A DNA stretch of 64,000 bases, from NCBI GenBank assembly GCA_002494495.1, contig DACB01000007.1, forward strand, positions 94,501 through 158,500, read 5' to 3'. Of this stretch, positions 46,172 to 55,590 are shown piece by piece. Position numbers and translations under genes: made by a program. Numbering within the stretch: position 1 is the stretch's first letter; each line of letters starts with the position of its first letter. This stretch comes from Methanobacterium sp. UBA294. Its GTDB lineage: Archaea; Methanobacteriota; Methanobacteria; Methanobacteriales; Methanobacteriaceae. The notes under the pieces are model-generated. The model was not told the origin of the DNA, made no database searches, and saw only the letters and a list, made by a program, of their open reading frames with translations.

Positions 46172-47179
46172 ATGAGAAAAGAAGCAATTCTCTACGATAA
46201 AGTGGGTAAAGCTTTAAACTGTAAAATATGTGAAAGAAGATGCATCCTGTCCCCAGGTAAAACTGGTTTCTGCCAGATGAGGGAAAATACGTATGGTAAA
46301 ATTTATAGCCTCAACTACGCAGCAGTATCATCTGCGGCTGTTGACCCTATAGAAAAAAAGCCATTATATCATTTCTATCCCGGAAGCATGGTATTTTCTC
46401 TGGGCAGTGTGGGATGTAATTTCCGGTGCCAACACTGTCAAAACTGGGGTATATCCCAAGCTGAACTTAAAAATATCCCCACTAGAGAAATGCCACCAGA
46501 GGATGCCATACGCATCACCAAGGAATATGGATGTAAATCAATTGCCTGGACATATAATGAACCCACCATGTGGTTTGAATATACATTAGACTCTGCAAAA
46601 ATTGCAAAAAAAGAAGATATAAAAACAGTTTATGTAACCAACGGGTATATGACTGAAGAATCTTTTCAACAGATTGAACCATTTCTTGACGCTGCAAATA
46701 TCGATCTTAAGGGCATGAGTGAGAAGTTCTATCATGACCTCTGTGAGGCTAGACTGCAGCCTGTCCTTGATAACATAGTGCGGATGCATGATGCAAATAT
46801 CCACATCGAAGTTACAAATCTCATGATCCCAGGTTACAACGATTCTGAGGAAGATATACGTTCCCTGGTTAAGTTCATGGCTGATGAGGTGGGTGTGGAA
46901 GTACCACTACATTTCACCAGATTCTTCCCCCAATATCATATGCAACAGTTGCCCCCAACTGAGATTAAGTTCCTGGAAAAAGCTCATGGGATAGCAAAGG
47001 ATGCTGGTATGAAATATGTGTATATTGGGAACGTTCCAACCGTTGGAGGTGAGCATACTTATTGTCCTGAATGCGGAGAACCAGTTATCAAACGGGACGG
47101 GTTTTCTGTGTTAAATGATCAGGTTTTAAAAAATCATAAATGCCCTAAATGTAAAGCAAAACTTGATATAATATCTTAA
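46172..47179 (+). CDS. amrS: AmmeMemoRadiSam system radical SAM enzyme
   Basis: A 335-residue radical SAM protein of the AmrS/PflA-like family. The cluster motif is VGCNFRCQHCQNW; an N-terminal Cys group (CKICERRCILSPGKTGFCQMR) and a C-terminal zinc-type pair (CPECGEP with CPKCKAK) are also present. The AmmeMemoRadiSam system includes two other proteins (AMMECR1 and Memo) that are not in this window. The physiological reaction is not firmly known. I chose ATG 46172 behind GGTG; the GTG at 46163 is in that site. Confidence 0.92.
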   Translation: MRKEAILYDKVGKALNCKICERRCILSPGKTGFCQMRENTYGKIYSLNYAAVSSAAVDPIEKKPLYHFYPGSMVFSLGSVGCNFRCQHCQNWGISQAELKNIPTREMPPEDAIRITKEYGCKSIAWTYNEPTMWFEYTLDSAKIAKKEDIKTVYVTNGYMTEESFQQIEPFLDAANIDLKGMSEKFYHDLCEARLQPVLDNIVRMHDANIHIEVTNLMIPGYNDSEEDIRSLVKFMADEVGVEVPLHFTRFFPQYHMQQLPPTEIKFLEKAHGIAKDAGMKYVYIGNVPTVGGEHTYCPECGEPVIKRDGFSVLNDQVLKNHKCPKCKAKLDIIS

Positions 47180-47228
47180 TTTTTATGGTATCTTAAATTT
47201 TAATGGGTTTCTAAAATTTTTACGGATC

Positions 47229-48533
47229 CTATTCTGATAAACTGACTCTTTCAAACTTCTGCAGATTATCCAGTGGTTTAGTAGCATCCACACCTATCTT
47301 GGTGGTGGTTCCATCTGGAGTTGCTGTAGGGTCAAGAGATGATCCGCGTGCACCAGGAATAATTATCAAATCATCATCTCCTTTAACCCGGGTAGCTATT
47401 GCATATTCTATATCATCACTATTAAAAACATCAATATCCTCATCAACCACAACACAGTGTTTAAGAGATGGGTGAGCTGTTAGAGCGGCCATTAAAACAT
47501 TTTTTCCATCACCTTGTGTTTGCTTCTGTATGGATACGGCCGCATGAAGCCAACAACAGCCTCCTTCACTTAAGACGACATTTTTCACTGTGGGGACGGT
47601 GTTCCGGACTATGTTATATATCCTTGGTTCCTGGGGCAGGCCCTGCAGTAGTTTATGCTCCCGCCCAGCAGGCATGATGGCATGGAATAGTGGATCTTTT
47701 TTAAAGTGCAACTCTGTAACTTTAATTACCGGTTCCTTACGTATCGCATCATATGTATCGGTTAAATCAACAAATGGTCCCTCTTCAGTTCTTTCGTGGG
47801 GTAATATCTGACCTTCAAGGAGTATCTCACAATCTGGTGCTTCAATATCCACAGTATCACATTTTATTAGTTTCATTTGTCCCTGATGGAAGTTGTTAGC
47901 CACCTCGAGTTCATCTGCCGTTATGGGTATGGATGTGCAAGAGGCAAGAAGGGTAGCTGGGTGCATGCCTATGGCAATTGCAATTTCCAATGGTTCATCT
48001 AATTTTTCCGCCTTTTGGTGGTAAGTGTAAAGATTTCTGGGAACAATTCGAACTCCCATACGGTTATCCTCTTTTACCAGCATTCTGTGGATGGATGCAT
48101 TCCTTATCCCTGTTTCCGGGTCTTTGGCAATGATCACACCGGCGGTTATGTATGGGCCAGCATCATTTCTATAGTAGGTGGGAACTGGAATTTCTTTAAT
48201 AATCTCTTTAATGGTTGACCTACTGGAAAATGAGAAATTCTCGGATGTACTTTGAATATCTGTTACTTGCAGGGGGTTTTCCATGGCCTTAATTATTCTA
48301 CTTCCGATATCAGGTACATTAACATTCAATGCCCGGGCAATCTTCTCTCGAGTGTTGCATATACCAGATATTATACGTTTATCACAACCTGCGATATTAT
48401 TAAATATAACTACATCTTTTGGGTTGTCTTTTAGTGTTTTTGCTACTTCATATTCCAGGGATACCTCTTGATCCACTTCAATTACCTGAAATTCCTGCCC
48501 CAGTATCTGTAGAAAGTCCCTTAAATTTTCCAT
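47229..48533 (-). CDS. UbiD family decarboxylase
   Basis: A prenylated-FMN-dependent (de)carboxylase of 434 residues. Family landmarks are LEYEVAKTLKDNPKDVVIFNNI at the N-terminus, IHRMLVKEDNRMGVRIVPRN, GAVIAKD-type VIIAKDPETG and the C-terminal SSLDPTATPDGTTTKIGVDAT. Methanogens use UbiD-like proteins in pathways that are only partly known, so no substrate is named. ATG 48533 follows GAGGGG by 6 nt. The tandem purE gene is just upstream on the same strand, 20 bp away. Confidence 0.92.
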   Translation of the reverse strand: MENLRDFLQILGQEFQVIEVDQEVSLEYEVAKTLKDNPKDVVIFNNIAGCDKRIISGICNTREKIARALNVNVPDIGSRIIKAMENPLQVTDIQSTSENFSFSSRSTIKEIIKEIPVPTYYRNDAGPYITAGVIIAKDPETGIRNASIHRMLVKEDNRMGVRIVPRNLYTYHQKAEKLDEPLEIAIAIGMHPATLLASCTSIPITADELEVANNFHQGQMKLIKCDTVDIEAPDCEILLEGQILPHERTEEGPFVDLTDTYDAIRKEPVIKVTELHFKKDPLFHAIMPAGREHKLLQGLPQEPRIYNIVRNTVPTVKNVVLSEGGCCWLHAAVSIQKQTQGDGKNVLMAALTAHPSLKHCVVVDEDIDVFNSDDIEYAIATRVKGDDDLIIIPGARGSSLDPTATPDGTTTKIGVDATKPLDNLQKFERVSLSE

Positions 48534-48553
48534 TTTCAACCCCTCTTTATAAA

Positions 48554-49561
48554 TTAACTATGTTCATGATTTCTCTTTAAATTCAACAAATTAACCTGTA
48601 ATTCTTCATTTCCTATAGCTAACATTTCAGCCGCAAGTAATGCTGCATTTCCACCCTCATCTATGCCAATGGTAGCAACTGGCACACCAGGAGGCATATC
48701 TACCATGGCTAATAAGGCATCGAAGCCATCCATTCTAATGGAACAGGGCACGCCTATCACTGGTTTTTCTGTGTAGGCCACTACCGAACCAGTTACATGT
48801 GCCGACAGTCCAGAAATAGCAATAAATAGTTTAACATCCTCCATCTGACCCATATAATCTTCAAATGCTTCAGGGTCTCTAATGGGAGATATGATCTTCA
48901 GGTCATAGGTGATGTTCAATTTATCCAGTAAGCCCGTGGTTTTCTCAGCAACTTTAATATCAGTATAACTCCCGGCAATAATGGCGATATCTGGTATGTC
49001 TTGATTATTTTTCTTTTTAATTAAATTATCGTTGATTTTTTCTTCAAATTTGTTTCTAACGTAATATTTACCCCTGAGCTTTTCTTCCAGTTTTTTTTCA
49101 TCCTTATCAACTTTGAAGAAAAATTCCCGGCGCATATTGGAGAGGTTTCTCCTGACTTCATGGTCGCGGATTCCTATTATCTGGGAAGCCAGTATTGCTC
49201 CGTTTTCACCCCTATCAATACCTACTGCGGCCACAGGTGCTCCATGAGGCATTTGAACCGAAGCGAATAATGCATCTAGTCCCTCGAGCTTGACATTTAC
49301 AGGCACACCCACCACCGGTTTGTGTGTGTTAGCTGCGATGATTCCTGGCAGATGAGCTGAAAGTCCGGCAATTCCCAGGAATACTTCAACCCCGTTATTG
49401 GTAGATTCAGTGACAATATGTTTGACTTTCTGATGAGTACGATGAGCTGAAGCCACATGTAAGCTATAGGGGATTTCCATGGTTTCCAAAATATTTATAG
49501 CTTTCTCTGCTATATTAAAATCAGATGCACTCCCTAATAATATCATAATTTTTGGATCCAT
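48554..49561 (-). CDS. purE: Tandem-domain PurE (N5-CAIR mutase / AIR carboxylase)
   Basis: A 335-residue purine biosynthesis enzyme with two PurE domains in one chain. Domain 1 (about 1-150) has ILLGSASDFNIAE, SAHRTHQKV (catalytic His) and GLSAHLPGIIAA. Domain 2 (about 190-335) has AIIAGSYTDIKVAEK and GLSAHVTGSVVAY. At the place of the catalytic His it reads SPIRDPEAF, so that His is missing. A charged linker joins the domains. This double PurE is known from Methanobacteriales. ATG 49561 sits behind GGTGG. Confidence 0.94.
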   Translation of the reverse strand: MDPKIMILLGSASDFNIAEKAINILETMEIPYSLHVASAHRTHQKVKHIVTESTNNGVEVFLGIAGLSAHLPGIIAANTHKPVVGVPVNVKLEGLDALFASVQMPHGAPVAAVGIDRGENGAILASQIIGIRDHEVRRNLSNMRREFFFKVDKDEKKLEEKLRGKYYVRNKFEEKINDNLIKKKNNQDIPDIAIIAGSYTDIKVAEKTTGLLDKLNITYDLKIISPIRDPEAFEDYMGQMEDVKLFIAISGLSAHVTGSVVAYTEKPVIGVPCSIRMDGFDALLAMVDMPPGVPVATIGIDEGGNAALLAAEMLAIGNEELQVNLLNLKRNHEHS

Positions 49562-49778
49562 AACTTCCACCAGTATCCATGATTATTTAAATAAGAATAT
49601 TACAATCTAGTTTTTCTAGATTAATTTAATATCCCATATACTAAAATTATATGCACTAGAAAAGTAAATAAAGTTTTTTAGAAGAAATTAAAAAAAAATA
49701 AAGTTAACCCTATACATAATGATTATATATCTTTTATGATGAATTTTACTAAAGAAATTTTTTGAAGGTGCAATCTAA

Positions 49779-51494
49779 GTGTTATGGATGATCTTATTTT
49801 TCCTGTCGATAATAGGTGCAATTAAAACTGTTAACTCCAGCAATATGACTATTTCTGTGATTATCCCTGCATTTAATGAGGAAAAGACCGTTGGCCATGT
49901 TGTTAAAACAATAAAAAAGGTTGAATACATCGACGAAATCATTGTAGTTGATGATGGTTCCTACGATAAAACGGCAAATGAAGCTGAAAAAGCAGGGGCC
50001 AAAGTTATTCAACATGATAAAAATAGAGGAAAGGGTGCTGCCATAAAAACCGGGTTTAAAAATTCCACAGGAGACGTAATAGTCTTTTTAGATGCGGATA
50101 TAAAAAATTTAACCCCAAAACAAGTGGACAGTATAATCCAGCCTATTCTGAATAATGAAGCAGATATAACCAAGACTAAGTTTAAAAGGGTTGCTGGACG
50201 AGTTACTGAATTAACTGCTAAACCCCTTCTTAATTTTTTCTTCCCAGAGTTAAAATTTGACCAACCACTCAGCGGACAGTTCGCTGCAAAAAGATCCTTT
50301 CTTAACAGGATAAACCTGGAAGACGACTACGGTGTAGACGTGGGGATCGTGTTAGATGCAGATGTAATGGGATTAAGAATAAAAGAAGTAGACATCGGCC
50401 AAATTCACCACGAGCTATCTTCACTCCATGAACTTAACGTGGTAGCCACTGAAGTGGTGAGAACCATTGTCCAGAGGGCAACTGAATATGGAAGAGTGAC
50501 CATGATCGACTCCTTGGGCAGATCCATACGAATGGAAATTTTAGGACTTTCATTAATATTTCTAGGAGTATTCGGTACATTCTTCATAAGACCCGTTCCT
50601 GTGGAGCTAGGATTAGTCATATCCATTGTAGGAGCTGCGGTTACTTTATATTATCTGATAAAAATAGTGAAAATATTTTATAATATGATGCTCAATCCAG
50701 AAGGAAGATGGCAAACCCTTAAATCCTTTTTTTACATGCATTCCCCAATAATCGTATCTGGAATTATATTAATAGCCATGGTAAGCACTCTTTTAGGAGC
50801 TATTCAGCTGGGAGATGGCATGATAAGTATAGAACCAACCTCCCGTAATTTAATAATCTGGGGCCCCAACGAAAATAATAGAAGTTACGACCTTCGAGGT
50901 CCATATACAGTTGATAGTGCTCTGGAAAACGAAGCAACACTTATAAGAATGCCCGAGGAAGCTATGGATTCGTTGGGTTTTGATTATGGAGATAGTATCT
51001 ATATTAACGATTTAAGGTATTCCCTTAATCAAACTGTTCCTGGAGAAGACAATGTGATGCGAATACCGTCAGATGCCAGGGCTTTCCTTGGATTAAATGT
51101 CCGGGATGTTATTAGAGATAGTGATGTCAGGAATATCTTCAAAAATCTTTATGCATCAAAAAATATTCCGGTAGAAAATTATTCTAATTTAACCGTTGAA
51201 AAAGGTGTATTTATTAGAACAGAGGTTGAAACTGGAAGAATTGTAAATGTATACATCGATAATCAGAGGGTGGCCAGCACCAAGGGAGTCTTTGAAAATG
51301 GTACATATGGTGTGTATATTAACGGTCAAAGATCTTTAAACATCAATTTCAATGATCAGAACCCTGAAAATAGTTATTACCTTTATCTAAATAACCGGGT
51401 AATTAGAATAGAAATAGAACGTGAAGATAAAGCAGACATGAACTTCGCCAAAGTAAATGAAGGGATGTTTTTAAATTTAATCTTCTATGGTTAG
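49779..51494 (+). CDS. Membrane-bound family 2 glycosyltransferase with extracytoplasmic domain
   Basis: A 571-residue protein. After a short hydrophobic start comes a GT2 domain (about 23-230) with SVIIPAFNEEKTVGHVV, EIIVVDDGSYDKTA, GKGAAIKTGF and the metal-binding FLDADI. Three membrane spans follow (about 256-274, 281-305 and 327-349). The final 220 residues lie outside the membrane. They contain two related pieces that end in a pattern like MPEEAMDSLGFDYGDSIYI and IPSDARAFLGLNVRDVI, similar to AbrB-type swapped hairpins. The donor is unknown. The start is GTG 49779 after GGTG; a start at the Met before TISVIIP would drop the first helix. Confidence 0.85.
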   Translation: MLWMILFFLSIIGAIKTVNSSNMTISVIIPAFNEEKTVGHVVKTIKKVEYIDEIIVVDDGSYDKTANEAEKAGAKVIQHDKNRGKGAAIKTGFKNSTGDVIVFLDADIKNLTPKQVDSIIQPILNNEADITKTKFKRVAGRVTELTAKPLLNFFFPELKFDQPLSGQFAAKRSFLNRINLEDDYGVDVGIVLDADVMGLRIKEVDIGQIHHELSSLHELNVVATEVVRTIVQRATEYGRVTMIDSLGRSIRMEILGLSLIFLGVFGTFFIRPVPVELGLVISIVGAAVTLYYLIKIVKIFYNMMLNPEGRWQTLKSFFYMHSPIIVSGIILIAMVSTLLGAIQLGDGMISIEPTSRNLIIWGPNENNRSYDLRGPYTVDSALENEATLIRMPEEAMDSLGFDYGDSIYINDLRYSLNQTVPGEDNVMRIPSDARAFLGLNVRDVIRDSDVRNIFKNLYASKNIPVENYSNLTVEKGVFIRTEVETGRIVNVYIDNQRVASTKGVFENGTYGVYINGQRSLNINFNDQNPENSYYLYLNNRVIRIEIEREDKADMNFAKVNEGMFLNLIFYG

Positions 51495-51562
51495 AATAAC
51501 AAATTGTTGAATTTATTTATCTCTGATAGAATTAATTCATGCTACAATTAATCAATGATCCA

Positions 51563-52501
51563 TTATGTCTGGTCATGAACCCTGGCAGCTTCTTCAACAT
51601 CATTATAGAGCCCTAAAGCGGCTAATGCACCTATTTCTCCCTGTGCTCCTGTAACTTCCACCAGCTGGATCCCTAACTCGTTGGCTAGTCTTTGGGTTTC
51701 TTCCAGGTAGATCATGGATTTTTTAGCAGCTTCAGCATATTCTCTGAGTTTTTCAGGAATATTAAAGCCTTCAATTACAGCTATTGCTGTTTTATCTGAT
51801 AGTGTATGTTTTTTAAGTATTTCAGTCGCCTTTTTTACCAATTCATCTATTTCCCCAGGTTTAACTGCAAACACCAAGGCTATAGCCACACAATTCTGGG
51901 TTTTATTTGGGTTATGAGGGTATAATTGAACAGTGATGTGGTCTAAATATTCGAAGCCCATGGTACTTAGTTCCATTCCCAGATTATTTGCTAATGTCCA
52001 GGTAGCTCCTTCATCCTTGGTATCAGTATCATCTATTCCTAAAATTACTTTCTCCATTACAGGTGTAACCACAGCAGCTCGCCCGACCTTTGAACCACCA
52101 CCTACATCGTGGAGTTCAACTCTTTTAACACCCTGGGCCATGCCTCGACACATGGCCGCACCAACACCTGCGCCTGCTAATCCAGCATGTACCACACGGA
52201 CTTCATCACCATCTACAGATACCTCTTCAATTCCTGCTGCATTGAAACTTGGTTTTAAGCTCATGTCACTTTTTCCTACTTTCAAAAGGTAGGTATGCTT
52301 ATCCCCATCCTTTTTTGCTTCTACTACCAAGTTACTGCTCCTTTTATACTGGTATATCATCCACTGGGAACCACTTACACAGGGGTGGTATTCCACCAGT
52401 TCTACCAATCCCTGGTCAACCATGGTTATGACCTTCTTATATGGGGCAATCCATGGATCCTTGAATTGATCTTTCAAATCCTGGGGTGTTAGAATTTCCA
52501 T
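51563..52501 (-). CDS. Methanogenesis marker protein 11
   Basis: A 312-residue protein found in methanogens and assigned to the methanogenesis marker set (number 11). It begins MEILTPQDLKDQFKDPW and contains VILGIDDTDTKDEGATW near the middle, a motif shared with TiaS-like tRNA-modifying proteins. HNPNKTQNCVAIALVF and TGAQGEIGALAALGLYN follow in the C-terminal half. Its function is not established. ATG 52501 follows AGGAGAT by 7 nt. Confidence 0.88.
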   Translation of the reverse strand: MEILTPQDLKDQFKDPWIAPYKKVITMVDQGLVELVEYHPCVSGSQWMIYQYKRSSNLVVEAKKDGDKHTYLLKVGKSDMSLKPSFNAAGIEEVSVDGDEVRVVHAGLAGAGVGAAMCRGMAQGVKRVELHDVGGGSKVGRAAVVTPVMEKVILGIDDTDTKDEGATWTLANNLGMELSTMGFEYLDHITVQLYPHNPNKTQNCVAIALVFAVKPGEIDELVKKATEILKKHTLSDKTAIAVIEGFNIPEKLREYAEAAKKSMIYLEETQRLANELGIQLVEVTGAQGEIGALAALGLYNDVEEAARVHDQT

Positions 52502-52550
52502 TGACAAAATCTCCTGGAGAATCATAAATAAATTAATTTATAAAAATAAT

Positions 52551-52955
52551 CTATTCTAACCGTTTGCACATTTTAACAGCTGCTTCCACAGCTCTCTTAG
52601 CATAGTCCACTCTCTGATGAGCTTCCAGACGGGTCATGCCAGGTCCTGTAATTCCAAGTGCAACTGGTTTGTCATATTCCAGTGCTAGATCAGCAATTTT
52701 ACGGGATGCATGCTGCACTACGATCTCATCGTGTGATGTGGATCCTTCAATTACTGCTCCTAGAGTTATAACCGCGTCTATGTCATCCTCTTTCAGAAGT
52801 TTTTTAATTGCCAATGGCATGTCAAATACTCCTGGTACGGTGATTACTTCAGTTATCTCTGAATCTAGAAATTTAGCATGCTCACGTGCCAGGTCAAGCA
52901 TCATTTGTGTTATGTCGAAATTAAATTCTGCTACTACTGCTCCTAATTTTACCAT
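52551..52955 (-). CDS. ribH: 6,7-dimethyl-8-ribityllumazine synthase
   Basis: Condenses the riboflavin precursors into lumazine; flavin is also the source of F420 and FAD. The 134-residue protein has the substrate motif VPGVFDMPLAIKKL, then GAVIEGSTSHDEIVV and ITGPGMTRLEAHQR. AGGAGG-type sequence precedes the ATG. Single archaeal type, length normal. Confidence 0.95.
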   Translation of the reverse strand: MVKLGAVVAEFNFDITQMMLDLAREHAKFLDSEITEVITVPGVFDMPLAIKKLLKEDDIDAVITLGAVIEGSTSHDEIVVQHASRKIADLALEYDKPVALGITGPGMTRLEAHQRVDYAKRAVEAAVKMCKRLE

Positions 52956-53050
52956 CTATTTTTCCTCCATTAGCTGGTTTTTTTATTTATAATAAAACAT
53001 TATTAGTTATCTGGTCGTATATCCTTCTCATCCAGTTTATGATTGGAAAT

Positions 53051-53134
53051 TTATATGAATGCTATAACGTACGCCACTGAACTGATTGCCATTAAAAGTA
53101 TGATAAATATTGCTATCCACTGTGCTCTATCCAT
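53051..53134 (-). CDS. 27-residue membrane microprotein
   Basis: A minus-strand ORF of 27 codons, MDRAQWIAIFIILLM at the start, hydrophobic through most of its length and ending AYVIAFI. The ribosome site is strong (GGGGGT, 7 nt before the ATG at 53134; an ATG at 53140 is closer and less likely). It stands between the cysteine desulfurase gene and ribH, 15 bp after the former's stop. It would make a single membrane helix. No family is known to me. Confidence 0.55.
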   Translation of the reverse strand: MDRAQWIAIFIILLMAISSVAYVIAFI

Positions 53135-53149
53135 AATCATTACCCCCAT

Positions 53150-54349
53150 TTAATCTCCCAGGAACCGGGAAATTTCTTCTAAAGTGTCTATTAAAATTTT
53201 TATTTCTTCTTTTGTGTTGTAATAGTGAATTGATGCCCGGACAGTGCCTCCAAAATCATAGGCACCAATTTGCCTAATGGCGGGTATGGCGCAGTGCATA
53301 CCGCTTCGGACACATATCCTTGCTTGTTCATCCAATATCTTGGCCACATCGTGGCAATGCACTCCACTTATATTAAAGCCTACTATATCATAAATAGCTT
53401 CTGGACGGCCGTATACTATGCTGTTTTCTACATCCTGAATTCCTTTATACATCATTTGAGTGTATTTCTTAGAGTGCTTTTCTATATTCTCCATTCCTAT
53501 TCTATTTAAATACTCTATTGCCGACCCTAAACCTATTATTCCCGAAATATTCAGTGTACCTCCCTCAAAACGTTCAGGCGGTTTTGCGAGTTTAAAATCT
53601 GTTTCAGTGACATCTGTTACTGTTCCCCCACCTAGATGTATGGGTTCAAGATCTTCCATGATCTCCATATCGCAGTATAATAATCCAGTTCCAACTGGAC
53701 CTAGAAACCCTTTATGCCCTGGAAATGCCATGAAATCTGCCTGGATCCTTTTAATATCCATAGACATATGCCCCGCGGACTGGGCAGCATCCACCATGTA
53801 ATATATATCATTTTCCTTGGCTATTTTACCAATCTCGTGGACTGGCAAGACTGACCCGATGGAATTGGAAACATGGGTTAGGGTGATTAGTTTTGTTGAC
53901 TCATCAATGGCATCTTCTATATCTGCAGGATTTACCATTTGATTCTTGTCAGCTTTAATCATTTTTATATTCACACCTAGTTTCTTGAGATTCAACCAGG
54001 GCACCAGATTAGAGTGGTGTTCTATATTAGGGACGATTATTGAATCACCTTTTTTAAAATTAAATCCATGGGATACGAGATTTATGGCTTGTGTGGTGTT
54101 GTTGGTGAAGATTATCTCATCATGGTCACAGTTGATGAACTTGGCCAGTCTTGACCTGGTTTTACTAACCTCTGAAGTAGCTTTAATTGCAGCCCTATAC
54201 GCACCTCTACCAATGTTAGTATTATATGAATGATAATATTCGAACATAGCATCAACAACAGGTTTGGGTGTGGGAGTTGTGCTGGCAGCATCCATATATA
54301 CTACATTTTCCAAAAAAGGCATATCAGCCCTGACCTCTGCTACTTTCAT
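53150..54349 (-). CDS. Cysteine desulfurase (class V aminotransferase family)
   Basis: A 399-residue PLP enzyme of the SufS/CsdA type that removes sulfur from cysteine. It has YMDAASTTPTPKPV at the N-terminus and VPNIEHHSNLVPW. The PLP lysine is in FPGHKGFLGPVGTGLLY and the catalytic Cys in VRSGMHCAIP. Methanogens often make sulfur carriers by other routes, so the partner is uncertain. Two AT-rich dyad-poor sequences and three GGAATATTA copies lie upstream (54435-54516). Confidence 0.93.
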   Translation of the reverse strand: MKVAEVRADMPFLENVVYMDAASTTPTPKPVVDAMFEYYHSYNTNIGRGAYRAAIKATSEVSKTRSRLAKFINCDHDEIIFTNNTTQAINLVSHGFNFKKGDSIIVPNIEHHSNLVPWLNLKKLGVNIKMIKADKNQMVNPADIEDAIDESTKLITLTHVSNSIGSVLPVHEIGKIAKENDIYYMVDAAQSAGHMSMDIKRIQADFMAFPGHKGFLGPVGTGLLYCDMEIMEDLEPIHLGGGTVTDVTETDFKLAKPPERFEGGTLNISGIIGLGSAIEYLNRIGMENIEKHSKKYTQMMYKGIQDVENSIVYGRPEAIYDIVGFNISGVHCHDVAKILDEQARICVRSGMHCAIPAIRQIGAYDFGGTVRASIHYYNTKEEIKILIDTLEEISRFLGD

Positions 54350-54601
54350 CTATTTACCCTCGAAAAATAAAATCATCAGCCTAATAAAATCTACGCTAAT
54401 TTTATCGAATTATTAAAATATAATTGAGTTTATAGGAATATTACATTATAAATTTTTAACTTTTTTAGCTTGATTAAAAATAAATTAAAAGGGAATATTA
54501 ATAAAAAGGAATATTATATTAAGGTATAATATTAAAAAATCGAATAATTTTTTTTTAATTAGGGAATTTTTGAATTGGAAATAATTTTTATAAAAAATGT
54601 T

Positions 54602-55588
54602 TTAATTTTCCAATTTCTCCCGTACCGCATCGGCCATTTCCATGGTGGATGAACTTCCACCTAAATCCTTGGTTACTGTTTTTCCTTCCATTAAAACTTC
54701 AACCAGCGCATCCTCTAATTTAAGTGCTGCATCATTTTCATTCAGATATTCAAGCATTAATACTGCAGATAGAATCATGGCTGAAGGGTTGGCTTTTCCT
54801 TTTCCAGCTAGACCCGGTGCTGAGCCATGTACTGGTTCGAACAATCCCTGATTATCCCCGATGTTTGCAGATGGTATCAACCCTAAACCTCCAACGAGTC
54901 CTGCACCTTCATCAGATAGTATATCCCCAAATAGGTTGGTTGTCACTATTACATCGAACATCTCTGGTTTGGTGATGAAGAACATGGCAGTAGCATCCAC
55001 GTACCGGTCATCCAGTTCCATATCAGGGTAATCCCTGGCTACTTCATAGAAGGTGTCTTTAAATACTCCATCGGTTTTTTTTAGTACGTTAGCTTTATGT
55101 ATTGCAGTGACTTTTTCTCTTCCTGTTTTTTTTGCGTAGTCAAATGCGAATTTACAAATCCTCTCAGATGCTTTCCTGGTAATAACCCTGGTGGCTGTTG
55201 CTCCATCTTCCGTATATTCCTCCAGGCCAATATAAAGTCCTTCTGTGTTTTCCCGGACTATAACCAAGTCTAAGTTATCAAAGATTGAATTGGTGCCTGG
55301 ATATGATTTTACAGGCCTCAAATTTACGTAGAGATCCAGTTCCTGCCTCAACTTAACTATTACGTCGGCTGCTGTTTCACCGGCAGCACCAAACAAACAA
55401 GCTTGAGATGCTTTAACAACATCAACTGTCTCTTTGGGAAGTGCAATCCCTGTTTTTTCCCCATATTCATCCCCAGCATCGGCGAAGATATAATCAAATT
55501 CAATATCCAATGCATCCAACACATGGAGCGTAGCTTCCATCACTTCTTTTCCAATCCCGTCTCCAGGTATAACTGCTATTTTATACAT
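54602..55588 (-). CDS. leuB: Isopropylmalate/homoisocitrate dehydrogenase family protein
   Basis: A 328-residue NAD-dependent beta-decarboxylating dehydrogenase. It has VIPGDGIGKEVMEATL at the start, LDLYVNLRPVKSYPG, VRENTEGLYIGLEE, the metal-binding NLFGDILSDEGAGLVGGLG, and EPVHGSAPGLAGKGKANPSA. Its neighbours are leuD- and leuC-like genes, so leucine synthesis is likely, though in methanogens paralogues of the same family make 2-oxosuberate for coenzyme B. I cannot tell the two apart here. The ribosome site (GGGAG, 7 nt before ATG) is provided by the last unit of a tandem repeat. Confidence 0.88.
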   Translation of the reverse strand: MYKIAVIPGDGIGKEVMEATLHVLDALDIEFDYIFADAGDEYGEKTGIALPKETVDVVKASQACLFGAAGETAADVIVKLRQELDLYVNLRPVKSYPGTNSIFDNLDLVIVRENTEGLYIGLEEYTEDGATATRVITRKASERICKFAFDYAKKTGREKVTAIHKANVLKKTDGVFKDTFYEVARDYPDMELDDRYVDATAMFFITKPEMFDVIVTTNLFGDILSDEGAGLVGGLGLIPSANIGDNQGLFEPVHGSAPGLAGKGKANPSAMILSAVLMLEYLNENDAALKLEDALVEVLMEGKTVTKDLGGSSSTMEMADAVREKLEN

Positions 55589-55590
55589 AA

